From JBBQZO01 sp038207625 (GTDB taxonomy: Bacteria; Pseudomonadota; Gammaproteobacteria; Burkholderiales; Burkholderiaceae_D): 64,000 nucleotides of DNA. The notes under the pieces are model-generated. The model was not told where the DNA came from. It saw only the letters and a list, made by a program, of their open reading frames with translations, and did not search any database. The translations under genes were made by a program, and so were the position numbers. The first letter of the stretch is position 1. Each line of letters starts with the position of its first letter. The DNA lies in NCBI GenBank assembly GCA_038207625.1, contig JBBQZO010000019.1:1-64000 (forward strand). Direction: 5' to 3'. Positions 18,801-26,816 of the stretch are shown here, piece by piece.

Positions 18801-20489
18801 ATCTGCATGACGGTCGACATCACCGAAAGCTGGCACACCGAACAGGCGCTGCGCGAATTGAACGAACACCTCGAGGAGCGCGTGGCGCAGCGCACCGTGC
18901 AGCTGGACCTGGCCAAGCAAGTGGCCGAGGAAGCCAGCCAGGCCAAGGGCCAGTTCCTGGCCAATATGAGCCACGAGATCCGCACCCCGATGAACGGGGT
19001 GATCGGCATGGCCTACCTGGCCCTGAAGACCGAACTCAATCCGCGCCAGCGCGACTACCTTGAGAAGATCCGCTTCGCCGGCGAACACCTGCTGGGCATC
19101 ATCGACGACATCCTCGATTTTTCCAAGATCGAAGCGGGCCGGCTGGAGATCGAAACGGTGCAGTTCGACCTGGACCAGGTGATGCAAACGCTGTCGACCG
19201 TGGTCGCGCCCAAGGCCGCCAGCAAGAGCCTGGCGCTGGTGTTCGAGCTTGACCCGCAGCTTGAACGGGTGATGCTGGGCGACCCGCTGCGCCTGGGCCA
19301 GGTGCTGATCAATTACACCATCAACGCGATCAAGTTTAGCGAGCGCGGCGCCATCACGATCCGCGCGCGCCAGGCCGAGCGCGACGCGACGAGCTGCCTG
19401 GTGCGCTTTGACGTGTGCGACAACGGCATCGGCCTCAGTGCCGAGGAAGTGGGCCGGCTGTTCCAGTCGTTCCAGCAGGCCGACACGTCCACCACGCGCG
19501 AATACGGCGGCACCGGGCTGGGCCTGGCGATCTGCAAGCAACTGGCCCAGCTGATGGGCGGCACGGTCGGGGTCGACAGCACCAGCGGCAGCGGCAGCTG
19601 TTTCTGGTTCACCGCGCGCCTGGGCCTGGTGGCGCCCGGCCAGCTGCTGGCGCCGACCGCGCCGCCCACCGACCCGATGGCCGACGGCGCGGGCGCCGAC
19701 CTTGTCGGCGTGCGCATCCTGCTGGTCGAGGACAACCCCTTCAACCAGCAGATCGCGCTGGAGGTGCTGGAACAGGCCGGCGCCAGCGTGTGCCTGGCCA
19801 ACAACGGCGCCGAAGGGCTGGACCTGCTGCGTCAGAGCCCGTTTGATTGCGTGCTGATGGATGTGCAGATGCCGGTGATGGACGGGCTGGAGGCGACCCG
19901 GCGCATCCGCGCCGATCCGCAACTGGCGCACCTGCGCGTGCTGGCCATGACCGCCACCGCCACCAATGCCGACCGCACCCGCTGCAGCGAGGCGGGCATG
20001 GACGACTTCATCAGCAAGCCGATCCAGCCGGCGCTGCTGTGTCGCACCATCGCCGGCTGGCTGCCGAAACGCGCCGCCCCCGTGCCCGAGCCGAGCGCGC
20101 CGCCCACGTTCCTGACGCTGGCGGGCGATCCGGCCGTGATCGACCTGTCGATCCTGGCCAAGCTGCTGGGATACAATCAGGACAAGGTGCGCAAATTCTC
20201 CTTCAAGTTCCTGCAATCGACCCAGGATGGCTTCGACGAGATCGGGCGCGCGCTGGCTGCCGACGACATTGTCCAGGTGCGCGAGCTGGGCCACCGCATC
20301 AAGTCGGCCGCGCGCACCGTCGGCGCGCTCGGCATGGCCGAGCTGTGCGCCCGGCTCGAAGCGCTGCCGGTCGAGGAGATCGCGCTGGAACGGGCTGCGG
20401 CGGCCGCCATCGTGGCGCAGTTGTGGCCCCTGCTCGAGCGCATCACCGAGCAAATCATGCAGCACACCACGTTCGCGCACGACACCTAG
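15885..20489 (+). CDS. Hybrid sensor histidine kinase with THI5/NMT1 periplasmic domain, multiple PAS, receiver and Hpt domains
   Basis: The roughly 1534-residue protein has a signal peptide (VLLGALLLSANALA) and then a THI5/NMT1-like substrate-binding domain (QLKWTHQFQFAGYYAAQEQG to about residue 310). After these come one transmembrane helix (SIVLLLAAGLAAWRFAHL), about five PAS domains, HisKA with phospho-acceptor His1030 in ANMSHEIRTPMNGVIGM, HATPase (DNGIGLSAEE, GGTGLGLAICKQL), a receiver with Asp1326 in VLMDVQMPVMDG, and an Hpt domain with His1470 in GHRIKSAARTVGA. This is a complete internal phosphorelay. THI5-type domains bind pyrimidine or other small ligands, but the signal is unknown. 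The GTG at 15885 follows AAAGAGA; an ATG at 15846 is an alternative. Two receiver-only genes follow and are likely partners. Confidence 0.9.
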   Translation: MPRCSLSTAVVFRLRRAQRCVLLGALLLSANALALEKVTLQLKWTHQFQFAGYYAAQEQGYYRDAGLEVTLRELTPGNSPVPAVQSGAAQYGVGASGLLIERGAGAPLVLLASIFQHSPSVLLVRRDGAGKPVALRGARLMVPINNGEIQAFLRKQGITPDNTPPIKASYQVDDLLDDRADAMTAYSTDRRSALVEGQVEVLSPRTLGIDFYGDNLFTSEAELREHPARVAALRAATLRGWKYALHHQADIIDLIRARYPHRLSREDLLFEARQMAPLLQADVIELGYSNPERWRRIAAVYAELGLVPPDMALDGFLYKTPEPDLALLYASLGASIVLLLAAGLAAWRFAHLTATLRAERATLRATEDRLSSAESMWNFALEGSGDGVWEWSHGNDAVLLSARSELLLGYAPGQLQLTVHDWSGQVHPDDVARVKQEMRRYFAPEPQHARRSFSSEFRMRCQDGSWKWVLTRGMAIAHDARKRVLRLSGTLADISDRMQAEEARVRAVLEAASDAMLLVDADGRVRYANQISARSFGYRLEALIELPIARLAPGACLPGDGARVVNRVLLAQRLDGSSFPAEVNQSPMQTYGQRLTIVALRDITERQRAELALVASAERYRRIVQTAAEGIWMLDADAVTSFVNPKLAQMFGYQAGDMVGQPISRFIDAAGHAALEQHLLRSRQGQSEADDFCLRRQDGSALWALLSSSPIHADDGAYCGSLAMLTDISARRQAEAALKNSNQRLASVFNAATNGLVVQDRTGRLISSNAAATRMLGAGLAPLWDAVHEDGSAFALASQPVQRAIASGTSVRDVIMGVLQPDGTLCWLSVNAEPIRDSACEVDLVVSSLTDITFHKRSEDALRQGEERLQEIIQMMPIGLFIKDADSRLLLMNHACEQQLGFNLGRLQNGGAADCYTPAQLVEFRARDRQAFNDGVLIDYVEILWNPTLQRESHLRTIKKPVFDMQGRPDYLICMTVDITESWHTEQALRELNEHLEERVAQRTVQLDLAKQVAEEASQAKGQFLANMSHEIRTPMNGVIGMAYLALKTELNPRQRDYLEKIRFAGEHLLGIIDDILDFSKIEAGRLEIETVQFDLDQVMQTLSTVVAPKAASKSLALVFELDPQLERVMLGDPLRLGQVLINYTINAIKFSERGAITIRARQAERDATSCLVRFDVCDNGIGLSAEEVGRLFQSFQQADTSTTREYGGTGLGLAICKQLAQLMGGTVGVDSTSGSGSCFWFTARLGLVAPGQLLAPTAPPTDPMADGAGADLVGVRILLVEDNPFNQQIALEVLEQAGASVCLANNGAEGLDLLRQSPFDCVLMDVQMPVMDGLEATRRIRADPQLAHLRVLAMTATATNADRTRCSEAGMDDFISKPIQPALLCRTIAGWLPKRAAPVPEPSAPPTFLTLAGDPAVIDLSILAKLLGYNQDKVRKFSFKFLQSTQDGFDEIGRALAADDIVQVRELGHRIKSAARTVGALGMAELCARLEALPVEEIALERAAAAAIVAQLWPLLERITEQIMQHTTFAHDT

Positions 20490-20557
20490 TCGGGCGCAGG
20501 CGTGATACCCTTAACAAGATTGCAGCCCGCAGGCTGCCACTGACAGGACCGGCTAGT

Positions 20558-21013
20558 ATGCACAAGCACTTCCAGGACGCACCGAACGCCAGCGCGCGCC
20601 GCCCGTGCGTCCTGTTGCTCGACGACGACCACTTCATGCTCGAACTGCTCACCGACATGCTCGACGAACTGGGCAGCTACGACGTGCTGGCCGAGCCGCA
20701 CGCCCGGCGCGCGCTGCAGACGCTGGCCGTGCGCCGCCCCGATCTGCTGATCTGCGACGTGTCGATGCCCGACATGGATGGCATCGAATTTTTGCGCGCG
20801 GCCGCCGCCATGCTGTACCGCGGCCAGGTGCTGCTGCTGTCGGGCGTGGACGCGGGCCTGCGCATGACGGCCGAGCGGCTGGCGCGCGCCCACGGCCTGC
20901 AGGTGGTGGGCGCCGTGATGAAACCGATCAGCCTGGAACAACTGCGCGAGGCGCTGGCCGCGGCCGGCTTGCCGGGCCAGGCCCTCCCCGATACAGAAAG
21001 CCCCGTACTATGA
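20558..21013 (+). CDS. Single-domain response regulator (receiver only)
   Basis: The 151-residue protein is one receiver domain: acidic pocket LLLDDDHF, phospho-acceptor Asp67 in LLICDVSMPDMDG, Ser near LLLSGVD, and the late Lys in AVMKPISLEQL. There is no output domain. The N-terminus has a short extension (MHKHFQDAPNASARR). It begins about 70 bases after the hybrid kinase and its stop overlaps the next regulator (ATGA at 21010-21013). It probably takes phosphate from the kinase's Hpt domain, either to relay it or to act on a protein partner. Confidence 0.88.
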   Translation: MHKHFQDAPNASARRPCVLLLDDDHFMLELLTDMLDELGSYDVLAEPHARRALQTLAVRRPDLLICDVSMPDMDGIEFLRAAAAMLYRGQVLLLSGVDAGLRMTAERLARAHGLQVVGAVMKPISLEQLREALAAAGLPGQALPDTESPVL

Positions 21014-21378
21014 GCACCATCATCTTGCTGGAAGACGATCCCTTCCTGCGCGAGTTGTACAGTTTGCACCTGAGCCAGGCTGGCTACACGATGGTGTCGG
21101 CCGCCAGCGGGCGCAACATCGTCGCGCTGCTCGCACAGCATGCGCCGGCCCTGGTGATCACCGACCTGATCATGCCCGACCATGAGGGCATGGAGGCGAT
21201 TTTCCAGATTCGCGACCACGCCGAGGTGCCCATCATCGCCATCTCGGTCAATCCGGACTTTCTGCGCATGGCCGCGCCGCTGGTGGATGCGACGCTGGTC
21301 AAACCGTTCTCGGGCGACGAGCTGACCTTGCAGGTCGAGCGCGTGCTGCGCCTGGCCGACGGGCCGGTGGCCCGGTGA
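21010..21378 (+). CDS. Single-domain response regulator (receiver only)
   Basis: The 122-residue protein consists of one receiver domain: IILLEDDPFLRELY at the N-terminus, Asp52 in LVITDLIMPDHEGME, Ser in IIAISVNP, and Lys in TLVKPFSGDELT. The Thr/Ser position and conserved Lys are present, so it should be phosphorylatable. It overlaps the preceding receiver gene by 4 bases and is therefore coupled to it. The pair downstream of a kinase with an Hpt domain resembles branched phosphorelays, but the downstream target cannot be read from this window. Confidence 0.88.
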   Translation: MSTIILLEDDPFLRELYSLHLSQAGYTMVSAASGRNIVALLAQHAPALVITDLIMPDHEGMEAIFQIRDHAEVPIIAISVNPDFLRMAAPLVDATLVKPFSGDELTLQVERVLRLADGPVAR

Positions 21379-21618
21379 CGCACAGGGCAAGCTTACGTGG
21401 CCGCAACAAATTCGATAAACAGACGCCACTTTTTAAAAAAATAGGTTATTATTTCGTCTAATTCCCCGCCTGACACCCTCTAGCCCCACCTTCCACGCAT
21501 TGAATTTGCGAACAACGCCTCCATCATGTGTGTTGTAACAGTAAGGTAAGCCGGCGAACCCAAGCAGGATGGCAGAGTCCCCCAATTTGAACCACCCCTA
21601 CCCTCGTCTGAGGAAAAC

Positions 21619-21945
21619 ATGAGCGAAAATATTAAACACATCAGTGATGCATCGTTTGAAGCAGATGTCCTTAAAGCCGACCGCCCTGTGCTGGTCGACT
21701 TCTGGGCCGAATGGTGCGGTCCTTGCAAGGCGATCGCCCCGATCCTGGAAGAAGTGGCCAAAGAATACGAAGGCAAGATCCTGATCGCCAAGCTCGACGT
21801 CGACGCCAACCAGGCCATTCCGGCCAAGTTCGGCATCCGCGGCATCCCGACCCTGATCCTGTTCAAGAACGGTGTCGTGGCGGCCCAGAAGGTCGGCGCG
21901 ATGGCCAAAGGTCAACTGACGTCCTTTATCGATAGCAACATCTAA
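21619..21945 (+). CDS. trxA: Thioredoxin 1
   Basis: Thioredoxin reduces protein disulfides in the cytoplasm, receiving electrons from thioredoxin reductase. The 108-residue protein has the active site WCGPC (Cys33, Cys36) after VLVDFWAE, the cis-Pro region RGIPTLILFKNG, and a typical C-terminal helix. The start at ATG 21619 has GAGGAA upstream. It precedes rho, a conserved arrangement in Burkholderiales. The 240-base gap upstream holds an AT-rich stretch (21431-21460) that may contain promoter elements, but no gene. Confidence 0.97.
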   Translation: MSENIKHISDASFEADVLKADRPVLVDFWAEWCGPCKAIAPILEEVAKEYEGKILIAKLDVDANQAIPAKFGIRGIPTLILFKNGVVAAQKVGAMAKGQLTSFIDSNI

Positions 21946-22078
21946 CGACCCCATGTCGACGCCAGCGCGCCCGCGCTGACGTCTGATCGGCCGGGAGGCG
22001 CGCCAGACGGCCGTCTCCCAGATGAATAACCCACGTAGCTCCCTCCCCTACCTTTACCTCCCGTCACGGGATTCAAAC

Positions 22079-23341
22079 ATGCATTTATCTGAACTAAAGG
22101 CCATGCACGTCTCAGCCCTGCTGGAGATGGCCATCGGTCTTGACATCGAAAACGCCGCCCGCCTGCGCAAGCAGGAACTGATGTTCGCGATTCTGAAGAA
22201 ACGCGCCAAATCGGGCGAACAAATTTTTGGCGACGGCGCCCTCGAAGTGCTGCCGGACGGCTTTGGATTCCTGCGCTCGCCCGACGCCAGCTACATGGCC
22301 TCGACCGACGACATCTACATCTCGCCGTCGCAGATCCGCCGCTTCAACCTGCACACCGGCGACTCGATCGAAGGCGAAGTGCGCACCCCGAAAGACGGCG
22401 AGCGCTATTTCGCGCTGGTCAAGGTCGACAAGGTCAACGGCGAATCGCCCGAGATGTCGAAGCACCGCATCCTGTTCGAGAACTTGACGCCGCTGCACCC
22501 GAACGAGCCGCTGCGCCTTGAGCGCGAAATGATGGGCCAGGAAAACATCACCGGCCGCATCATCGATTTGATCGCGCCGATCGGCAAGGGCCAGCGCGGC
22601 CTGCTGGTGGCCTCGCCAAAATCGGGTAAATCGGTGATCCTGCAGCACATCGCGCATGCGATCACGGCGAACCACCCTGACGTCACGCTGATCGTGCTGC
22701 TGATCGACGAGCGCCCGGAAGAAGTGACGGAAATGCAACGCTCGGTGCGCGGCGAAGTGGTCGCATCGACCTTCGACGAGCCGGCCACCCGCCACGTGCA
22801 GGTCGCCGAGATGGTGCTGGAAAAAGCCAAGCGCCTGGTCGAAATGAAAAAAGACGTGGTGATTCTGCTCGATTCGATCACCCGCCTGGCGCGCGCCTAC
22901 AACACCGTCATCCCTGCCTCGGGCAAGGTATTGACCGGTGGTGTTGACGCCAACGCGCTGCAACGTCCGAAGCGCTTCTTCGGCGCCGCCCGTAACATCG
23001 AAGAAGGCGGCTCGCTGACCATCATCGCGACCGCGCTGATCGAAACGGGTTCGCGCATGGATGACGTGATTTTCGAGGAATTCAAGGGCACCGGTAACAT
23101 GGAAGTGCATCTCGAGCGCCGTCTGGCCGAGAAGCGCGTCTACCCGGCGATCAACCTCAACAAATCGGGCACGCGCCGCGAAGAGTTGCTGATCAAGCCA
23201 GACCAGTTGCAGAAAATCTGGATCCTGCGCAAGCTGCTGTACTCGATGGACGAGATCGAAGCGATGGAGTTCATCCTCGACAAGATGAAGGCCACCAAGA
23301 ACAACGGTGAGTTCTTCGACATGATGCGTCGCGGCGGCTAA
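22079..23341 (+). CDS. rho: Transcription termination factor Rho
   Basis: Rho is the hexameric RNA-dependent ATPase that ends transcription. The 420-residue protein starts MHLSELKAMHVSALLEMA and has the Rho N-terminal and cold-shock RNA-binding domains (VLPDGFGFLRSPDASYMAS), Walker A ASPKSGKSVIL, Walker B VVILLDSITRLARAYN, the Q-loop region GGVDANALQRPKRFFGAARN, and the R-loop segment LIETGSRMDDVIFEEFKGTG. Length is standard. An in-frame upstream ATG at 22022 would add 19 residues that the family lacks, so ATG 22079 is used. A strong terminator follows 40 bases after the stop. Confidence 0.97.
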   Translation: MHLSELKAMHVSALLEMAIGLDIENAARLRKQELMFAILKKRAKSGEQIFGDGALEVLPDGFGFLRSPDASYMASTDDIYISPSQIRRFNLHTGDSIEGEVRTPKDGERYFALVKVDKVNGESPEMSKHRILFENLTPLHPNEPLRLEREMMGQENITGRIIDLIAPIGKGQRGLLVASPKSGKSVILQHIAHAITANHPDVTLIVLLIDERPEEVTEMQRSVRGEVVASTFDEPATRHVQVAEMVLEKAKRLVEMKKDVVILLDSITRLARAYNTVIPASGKVLTGGVDANALQRPKRFFGAARNIEEGGSLTIIATALIETGSRMDDVIFEEFKGTGNMEVHLERRLAEKRVYPAINLNKSGTRREELLIKPDQLQKIWILRKLLYSMDEIEAMEFILDKMKATKNNGEFFDMMRRGG

Positions 23342-23381
23342 ACACCCCACGCGCATCAGGCGGCCACGGCCGCGACAAAAA

Positions 23382-23410
23382 GGGCGCCGTGCGAACGGCG
23401 CCCTTTTTTT
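23382..23410 (+). terminator. Rho-independent terminator after rho
   Basis: A perfect 9-bp stem (GGGCGCCGT at 23382-23390, ACGGCGCCC at 23395-23403) with a GCGA loop is followed by seven T's. Confidence 0.92.
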
Positions 23411-23431
23411 ATGCAAACGGCGCGCGCGTAT

Positions 23432-23461
23432 TTGCACGGCGCGCCAAAACGGCTGTATAAT
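23432..23461 (+). promoter_or_regulatory. Promoter of rpmE2
   Basis: A perfect -10 box TATAAT (23456-23461) lies 18 bases after TTGCAC (23432-23437), about 100 bases before the rpmE2 ATG and directly downstream of the rho terminator. Confidence 0.55.
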
Positions 23462-23564
23462 CGTCGGTTGCATTATTTCAACCCTGGCAAGTGAGCGGCA
23501 ATCGGGTCAAGAAGCGAGTCGACCGACGAAGTGCAGTTTGGCTACCAACACTACTGAGGCATAC

Positions 23565-23834
23565 ATGAAAGCAGATATCCATCCAAATTACCGCGAAGTG
23601 TTGTTCCACGATCTGTCGTGCGACTTCAAATTCGTCACGCGTTCGACCATCCAAACGCGCGAAATGATCTCCCACGAAGGTAAAGAATACCCACTGGTGA
23701 AGATCGAGGTTTCGGCTGAATCGCACCCGTTCTACACGGGCAAGCACAAGATCGTCGATACCGCCGGTCGCGTCGAGAAGTTCCGTCAGAAATTCGGTAC
23801 CGTCGGTTCGAAAACCGCCATCGCAGCAGGTTAA
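23565..23834 (+). CDS. rpmE2: 50S ribosomal protein L31 type B
   Basis: This 89-residue ribosomal protein starts MKADIHPNYREVLFHDLSC and contains the L31 signature HPFYTGKHKIVDTAGRVEKF. It lacks the CxxC zinc-binding pairs of the zinc form, so it is the type B (zinc-independent) variant and is the only L31 gene in this window. An upstream TTG at 23538 keeps the frame open but adds a non-conserved leader; ATG 23565 is standard. It is flanked by the rho terminator and its own terminator, so it is transcribed alone. Confidence 0.95.
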   Translation: MKADIHPNYREVLFHDLSCDFKFVTRSTIQTREMISHEGKEYPLVKIEVSAESHPFYTGKHKIVDTAGRVEKFRQKFGTVGSKTAIAAG

Positions 23835-23872
23835 TTTACCGCCGCTGTGTTGTAGCAGCAGCTTCGGCTGCG

Positions 23873-23900
23873 AAAAAGGCAGCCACGGCTGCCTTTTTTT
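23873..23900 (+). terminator. Rho-independent terminator after rpmE2
   Basis: The stem GGCAGC (23878-23883)/GCTGCC (23888-23893) with a CACG loop is preceded by five A's and followed by seven T's. A smaller GCAGC-TTCG-GCTGC hairpin lies just upstream. Confidence 0.9.
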
Positions 23901-23944
23901 CGTTGATACTCCCACTACTTCTCACTACGTCTGCCCAGCAACCG

Positions 23945-25666
23945 ATGAAGCCTGTCCGTCTTCCCGCCGCCGCCACCCTCGCGTTGCCACGCTGGGCCTT
24001 GTACGCGCTCGGCATGCTGTACATCCTGCCCGGCCTGATCGGACGCGACCCGTGGAAAGACGACGGCGGCAGCTTCGGCCTGATGTGGACCATGGCGCAC
24101 GGCACGCTGTCGGACTGGCTGCTGCCCAACATCGCCGGCATGCCGATCCCCGAGGACGGCCCGCTGGCGTTCTGGCTGGGCGCGTTGTGCATCAAACTGT
24201 TCGGCTTCGCGTTGGGCGACGTGATGGCCGCGCGCATGTCGACCATCGCCGCCTTCGTGCTGGGCGCGCTGTCGGTGTGGTACACCGCCTTCCACCTGGG
24301 CCGCCGGCCCGACGCGCAGCCGCTGCGACTGGCCTTCGGCGGCCAGCCCGAGCCGCGCGACTACGGGCGCACGCTGGCCGACACGGCGCTGCTGTTCTAT
24401 CTGGGCTGCCTGGGCCTGCTGCTGCACAGCCACTCCACTGTGGCGGCCACGTTGGAGGTGTCACTACTGGCCTATTTCCTGTATCGCACGGTGCGCTACG
24501 TCGAAGTGGCGAGCGTGCGCAACGCCGCGCTGGTCGGGCTGGCGCTGGGCGCGCTGACGCTCACGCGCGGCTGGGTGGTGCCGGCCGCGCTGGCGGCCAC
24601 GCTGCTGCCCTGCACACTGTTCCTGCGCCTGCCAGTGCGCACCACGCTGCGCGACTTCGGCGTCACGCTGGCCACCGCCGGCCTGGTCGCGCTGCTGTGG
24701 ATGGTGCCGGCCATGCTGTTGCGCCCCTACCACCAGTCGCCGATCGACGCGTGGCAGACCTGGAACATGGAACAGGTCGGCTTACCCAGCGTGAAAGCGT
24801 TCTCGTTCTTCCTGCGCCAGGGCATCTGGTTCTTCTGGCCGGCCTGGCCGTTTGCGCTGTGGGCGATTTACGCGTGGCGCCGCCAGAGCCGCCTGCTGCA
24901 CATCGTGCTGCCACTGACGGTGATCGGCGCGCTGACGCTGCTGGCGCTGTGCGATCCGACGCCCGAACAATGGAGCTTGCTGCTGTTGCTGCCGCCGCTG
25001 TCGATCATGGCCGCGTTCGGCCTGCCGACCATGAAGCGCGGCGCGATCAACGCGATCGACTGGTTCTCGGTGATGGTGCTGACCATGGTGGCCGGCCTGA
25101 TCTGGCTGTTCTGGATCGCCACGCTGACCGGCTGGCCGGCCCAGCTGGCCAAGAACGCGCTCAAGCTGGTGCCCGGCTTCACGCCCTCGCTGGGACCGGT
25201 CGCCTTTATGGTGGCGGCCGGCGCCACGGTGCTGTGGTTCGCGCTGGTGCACTGGCGCTTGTCGCGCCAGCCGGCCGTGCTGTGGCGCGCCGTGGTGCTG
25301 TCCTCCGGCGGCCTGATTCTGATCTGGGTGCTGTTGATGACGCTGTTCCTGCCCGAGCTCAATTACAGCAAGAGCTACGCGCGCGTGGCGCTGCAGATCG
25401 CCGCCCACCTGCCGGAAAAGACTGGCTGCATCGAGTCGAATGTTGGCCCGGCCCAGCGCGAAGCGTTCGCCTACTTCGGCAACCTGCCGTTCACCGGCGT
25501 CGAAGGCGCCAGCTGCGACGTGCTGCTGCTGCAGGACAGCATCAAGCGCAAGGACGACACCGAGCTGCTGCGCGAGTACCGCGACAAGGCCTGGGTGCAG
25601 CTGTGGGAAGGGCGCCGTCCGTCCGATCGCGACGAGCGTTTCCGGCTGTATCGGCGCGGCAAGTAA
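23945..25666 (+). CDS. ArnT/PMT-family integral membrane glycosyltransferase
   Basis: The 573-residue protein has about 11-12 hydrophobic segments and the family's N-terminal catalytic loop GLIGRDPWKDDGGSFG after the first helix, where acidic residues bind the polyprenyl-phosphate sugar donor. It also has a C-terminal soluble part (ALQIAAHLPEKTGCIESN onward). Relatives (GT83/PMT-like) transfer a sugar such as aminoarabinose or mannose from undecaprenyl phosphate to lipid A or protein at the periplasmic face; the actual sugar and acceptor are unknown here. The ATG at 23945 is used; an earlier start near 23903 lies in the rpmE2 terminator region. Confidence 0.82.
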   Translation: MKPVRLPAAATLALPRWALYALGMLYILPGLIGRDPWKDDGGSFGLMWTMAHGTLSDWLLPNIAGMPIPEDGPLAFWLGALCIKLFGFALGDVMAARMSTIAAFVLGALSVWYTAFHLGRRPDAQPLRLAFGGQPEPRDYGRTLADTALLFYLGCLGLLLHSHSTVAATLEVSLLAYFLYRTVRYVEVASVRNAALVGLALGALTLTRGWVVPAALAATLLPCTLFLRLPVRTTLRDFGVTLATAGLVALLWMVPAMLLRPYHQSPIDAWQTWNMEQVGLPSVKAFSFFLRQGIWFFWPAWPFALWAIYAWRRQSRLLHIVLPLTVIGALTLLALCDPTPEQWSLLLLLPPLSIMAAFGLPTMKRGAINAIDWFSVMVLTMVAGLIWLFWIATLTGWPAQLAKNALKLVPGFTPSLGPVAFMVAAGATVLWFALVHWRLSRQPAVLWRAVVLSSGGLILIWVLLMTLFLPELNYSKSYARVALQIAAHLPEKTGCIESNVGPAQREAFAYFGNLPFTGVEGASCDVLLLQDSIKRKDDTELLREYRDKAWVQLWEGRRPSDRDERFRLYRRGK

Positions 25667-25699
25667 GGCAGCGGTGACTCCGGCGGGCAGTGTCCTCGG

Positions 25700-25751
25700 C
25701 AACGCTTCGCAGGCATCCCACAAGCCTCGTGCGATGCCTGCTCAAACGTTG
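25700..25751. repeat. Long nested inverted repeat downstream of the glycosyltransferase gene
   Basis: Arms GCAGGCATC (25709-25717) and GATGCCTGC (25733-25741) pair perfectly, and CAACG (25700-25704) pairs with CGTTG (25747-25751) outside them. There is no T-run, so it may be an mRNA 3'-end structure. Confidence 0.5.
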
Positions 25752-25797
25752 TCGTGCTCATCCGAAAAAGAACAGCGCGTCTTTCTCAGCCGAACAG

Positions 25798-25826
25798 TTG
25801 CCTGATTCGCTCAAATCAGCCATAAT
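25798..25826 (+). promoter_or_regulatory. Promoter of tRNA-Leu(CAA)
   Basis: TTGCCT (25798-25803) and CATAAT (25821-25826) are spaced by 17 bases, and the tRNA starts 13 bases further on, the normal position for a stable RNA promoter. Confidence 0.7.
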
Positions 25827-25838
25827 GCGACTCGCGTT

Positions 25839-25925
25839 GCCGGGATGGCGGAATAGGTAGACGCACGGGACTCAAAATCCCGCGCTGGAAACAGCGTGCC
25901 GGTTCGATTCCGGCTCCCGGCACCA
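25839..25925 (+). tRNA. tRNA-Leu (anticodon CAA), CCA encoded
   Basis: A 7-bp acceptor stem (GCCGGGA/TCCCGGC), a D arm, the anticodon stem CGGGA-CTCAAAA-TCCCG with anticodon CAA, a long class II variable arm (CGCTGGAAACAGCG), the TΨC arm with GGTTCGATTCC, discriminator A and an encoded CCA are all present. Confidence 0.97.
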
Positions 25926-25960
25926 AGATCATGTTTGAAGCAGTCCAGCAGCATCCGATG

Positions 25961-25995
25961 ACCCGCAACTCTCCTCGTGAGAATGCGGGTTTTTT
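25961..25995 (+). terminator. Rho-independent terminator after tRNA-Leu
   Basis: Arms ACCCGCA (25961-25967) and TGCGGGT (25984-25990) pair perfectly and are followed by a T-run at 25990-25995. Confidence 0.9.
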
Positions 25996-26392
25996 GTTAA
26001 TGGCTATTGGTATACGCCGTCTCGACATTCATAGATCTTTGGGGCGCCTGCCCCGAGATCGTTCAAGCGGCGTCCCCTCTGATCCGGCGCCCACTGTAAA
26101 TTCGCACCAGAACAAATTTAAGCCCTTAGCGATACAGCCTACTTGGCCACAGAGTACATCGCGCCAGTGTTTCCAGGGAAACGCGATCAAGAACCTGCGC
26201 TGGCTAGTGCACGGCCTCGTCGGAAATTCGAGAAAATTCGATCCACCTCGCTCCCCGTGGAAGTGATTCGCGAAGCGCCAGCGCAATTGACACCATGTGG
26301 CGGTCGATTCGTCGCATGTCCAAGCGCAATCGCCGCCTGCGGCTCACTATGCGGCCATCGCAATCCGCGATGCAGCCCATGGGAGCAAAGCC
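25996..26392. other. Gene-free gap after tRNA-Leu
   Basis: About 400 bases between the tRNA terminator and the DUF2141 gene. Short frames on both strands have shadow-like composition and no ribosome sites. GC is lower than in the neighbouring genes. I see no inverted or direct repeats of insertion-sequence type and no copy of the tRNA 3' end. Confidence 0.5.
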
Positions 26393-26809
26393 GTGAAACA
26401 GTTTTTTCGATTCGTAGCAGCCGCAGCATTTTTCAGCGCCGGCATCGCGCAGGCCGCCGACCTGACCATCGACGTGGCGGGACTGAAGAACGCCAAAGGC
26501 AAGGTGCTGGTTGCCGTTTTTAGTCGCGCCGAGGATTTTCTCAAGCAGCCACTGCGCACGGCGGCCGTCGATGCGCGTGCGGGCACGGTACGCGCCGTCA
26601 TCGCCGACCTGCCGTCGGGCGACTATGCGCTCAGTGTGTTCCAGGATGAGAACGGCAATGGCGAGCTCGATGCCAACCCGGCCGGCATGCCGATCGAACC
26701 CTACGGTTTCAGCAACGACGCGGCCGGCAACTACGGGCCGCCGAGCTTTAAGCAGTCGCTCGTGCATCTGCCTGAAGCGGGCAGCGTGGCCACGATCAAC
26801 CTGCGCTGA
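26393..26809 (+). CDS. DUF2141 domain-containing exported protein
   Basis: The 138-residue protein has a signal peptide (QFFRFVAAAAFFSAGIAQAA) and a DUF2141 beta-sandwich domain: LTIDVAGLKNAKGKVLVAVF, DLPSGDYALSVFQDENGNGE, GMPIEPYGFSNDAAG and PPSFKQSLVHL, in the family order. DUF2141 proteins are small periplasmic or secreted proteins of unknown role, often found next to carotenoid or isoprenoid metabolism genes. The GTG at 26393, preceded by GGGAG, is the best start because it begins the signal peptide. It ends 7 bases before the carotenoid oxygenase and is probably in one operon with it. Confidence 0.82.
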   Translation: MKQFFRFVAAAAFFSAGIAQAADLTIDVAGLKNAKGKVLVAVFSRAEDFLKQPLRTAAVDARAGTVRAVIADLPSGDYALSVFQDENGNGELDANPAGMPIEPYGFSNDAAGNYGPPSFKQSLVHLPEAGSVATINLR

Positions 26810-26816
26810 CAACATC

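Noticed and set aside
15924..20480. A very long open frame on the minus strand opposite the hybrid kinase
   Set aside because: It is rich in Gln, His, Arg, Ala and Val with no domain, and it is fully antisense to a convincing multi-domain kinase. Long antisense frames are expected at this GC content.
21379..21618. TPP riboswitch linked to the THI5-type kinase
   Set aside because: No THI-box sequence or expected paired stems were found in the gap or before the kinase.
22022..22078. N-terminal extension or leader peptide in frame with rho
   Set aside because: The extension is open and has an ATG, but Rho proteins of this group start at MHLSELKA and nothing suggests attenuation in this stretch.
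25931..26266. A 111-codon open frame after tRNA-Leu
   Set aside because: It starts within the tRNA terminator region, has no ribosome site and no domain-like composition.
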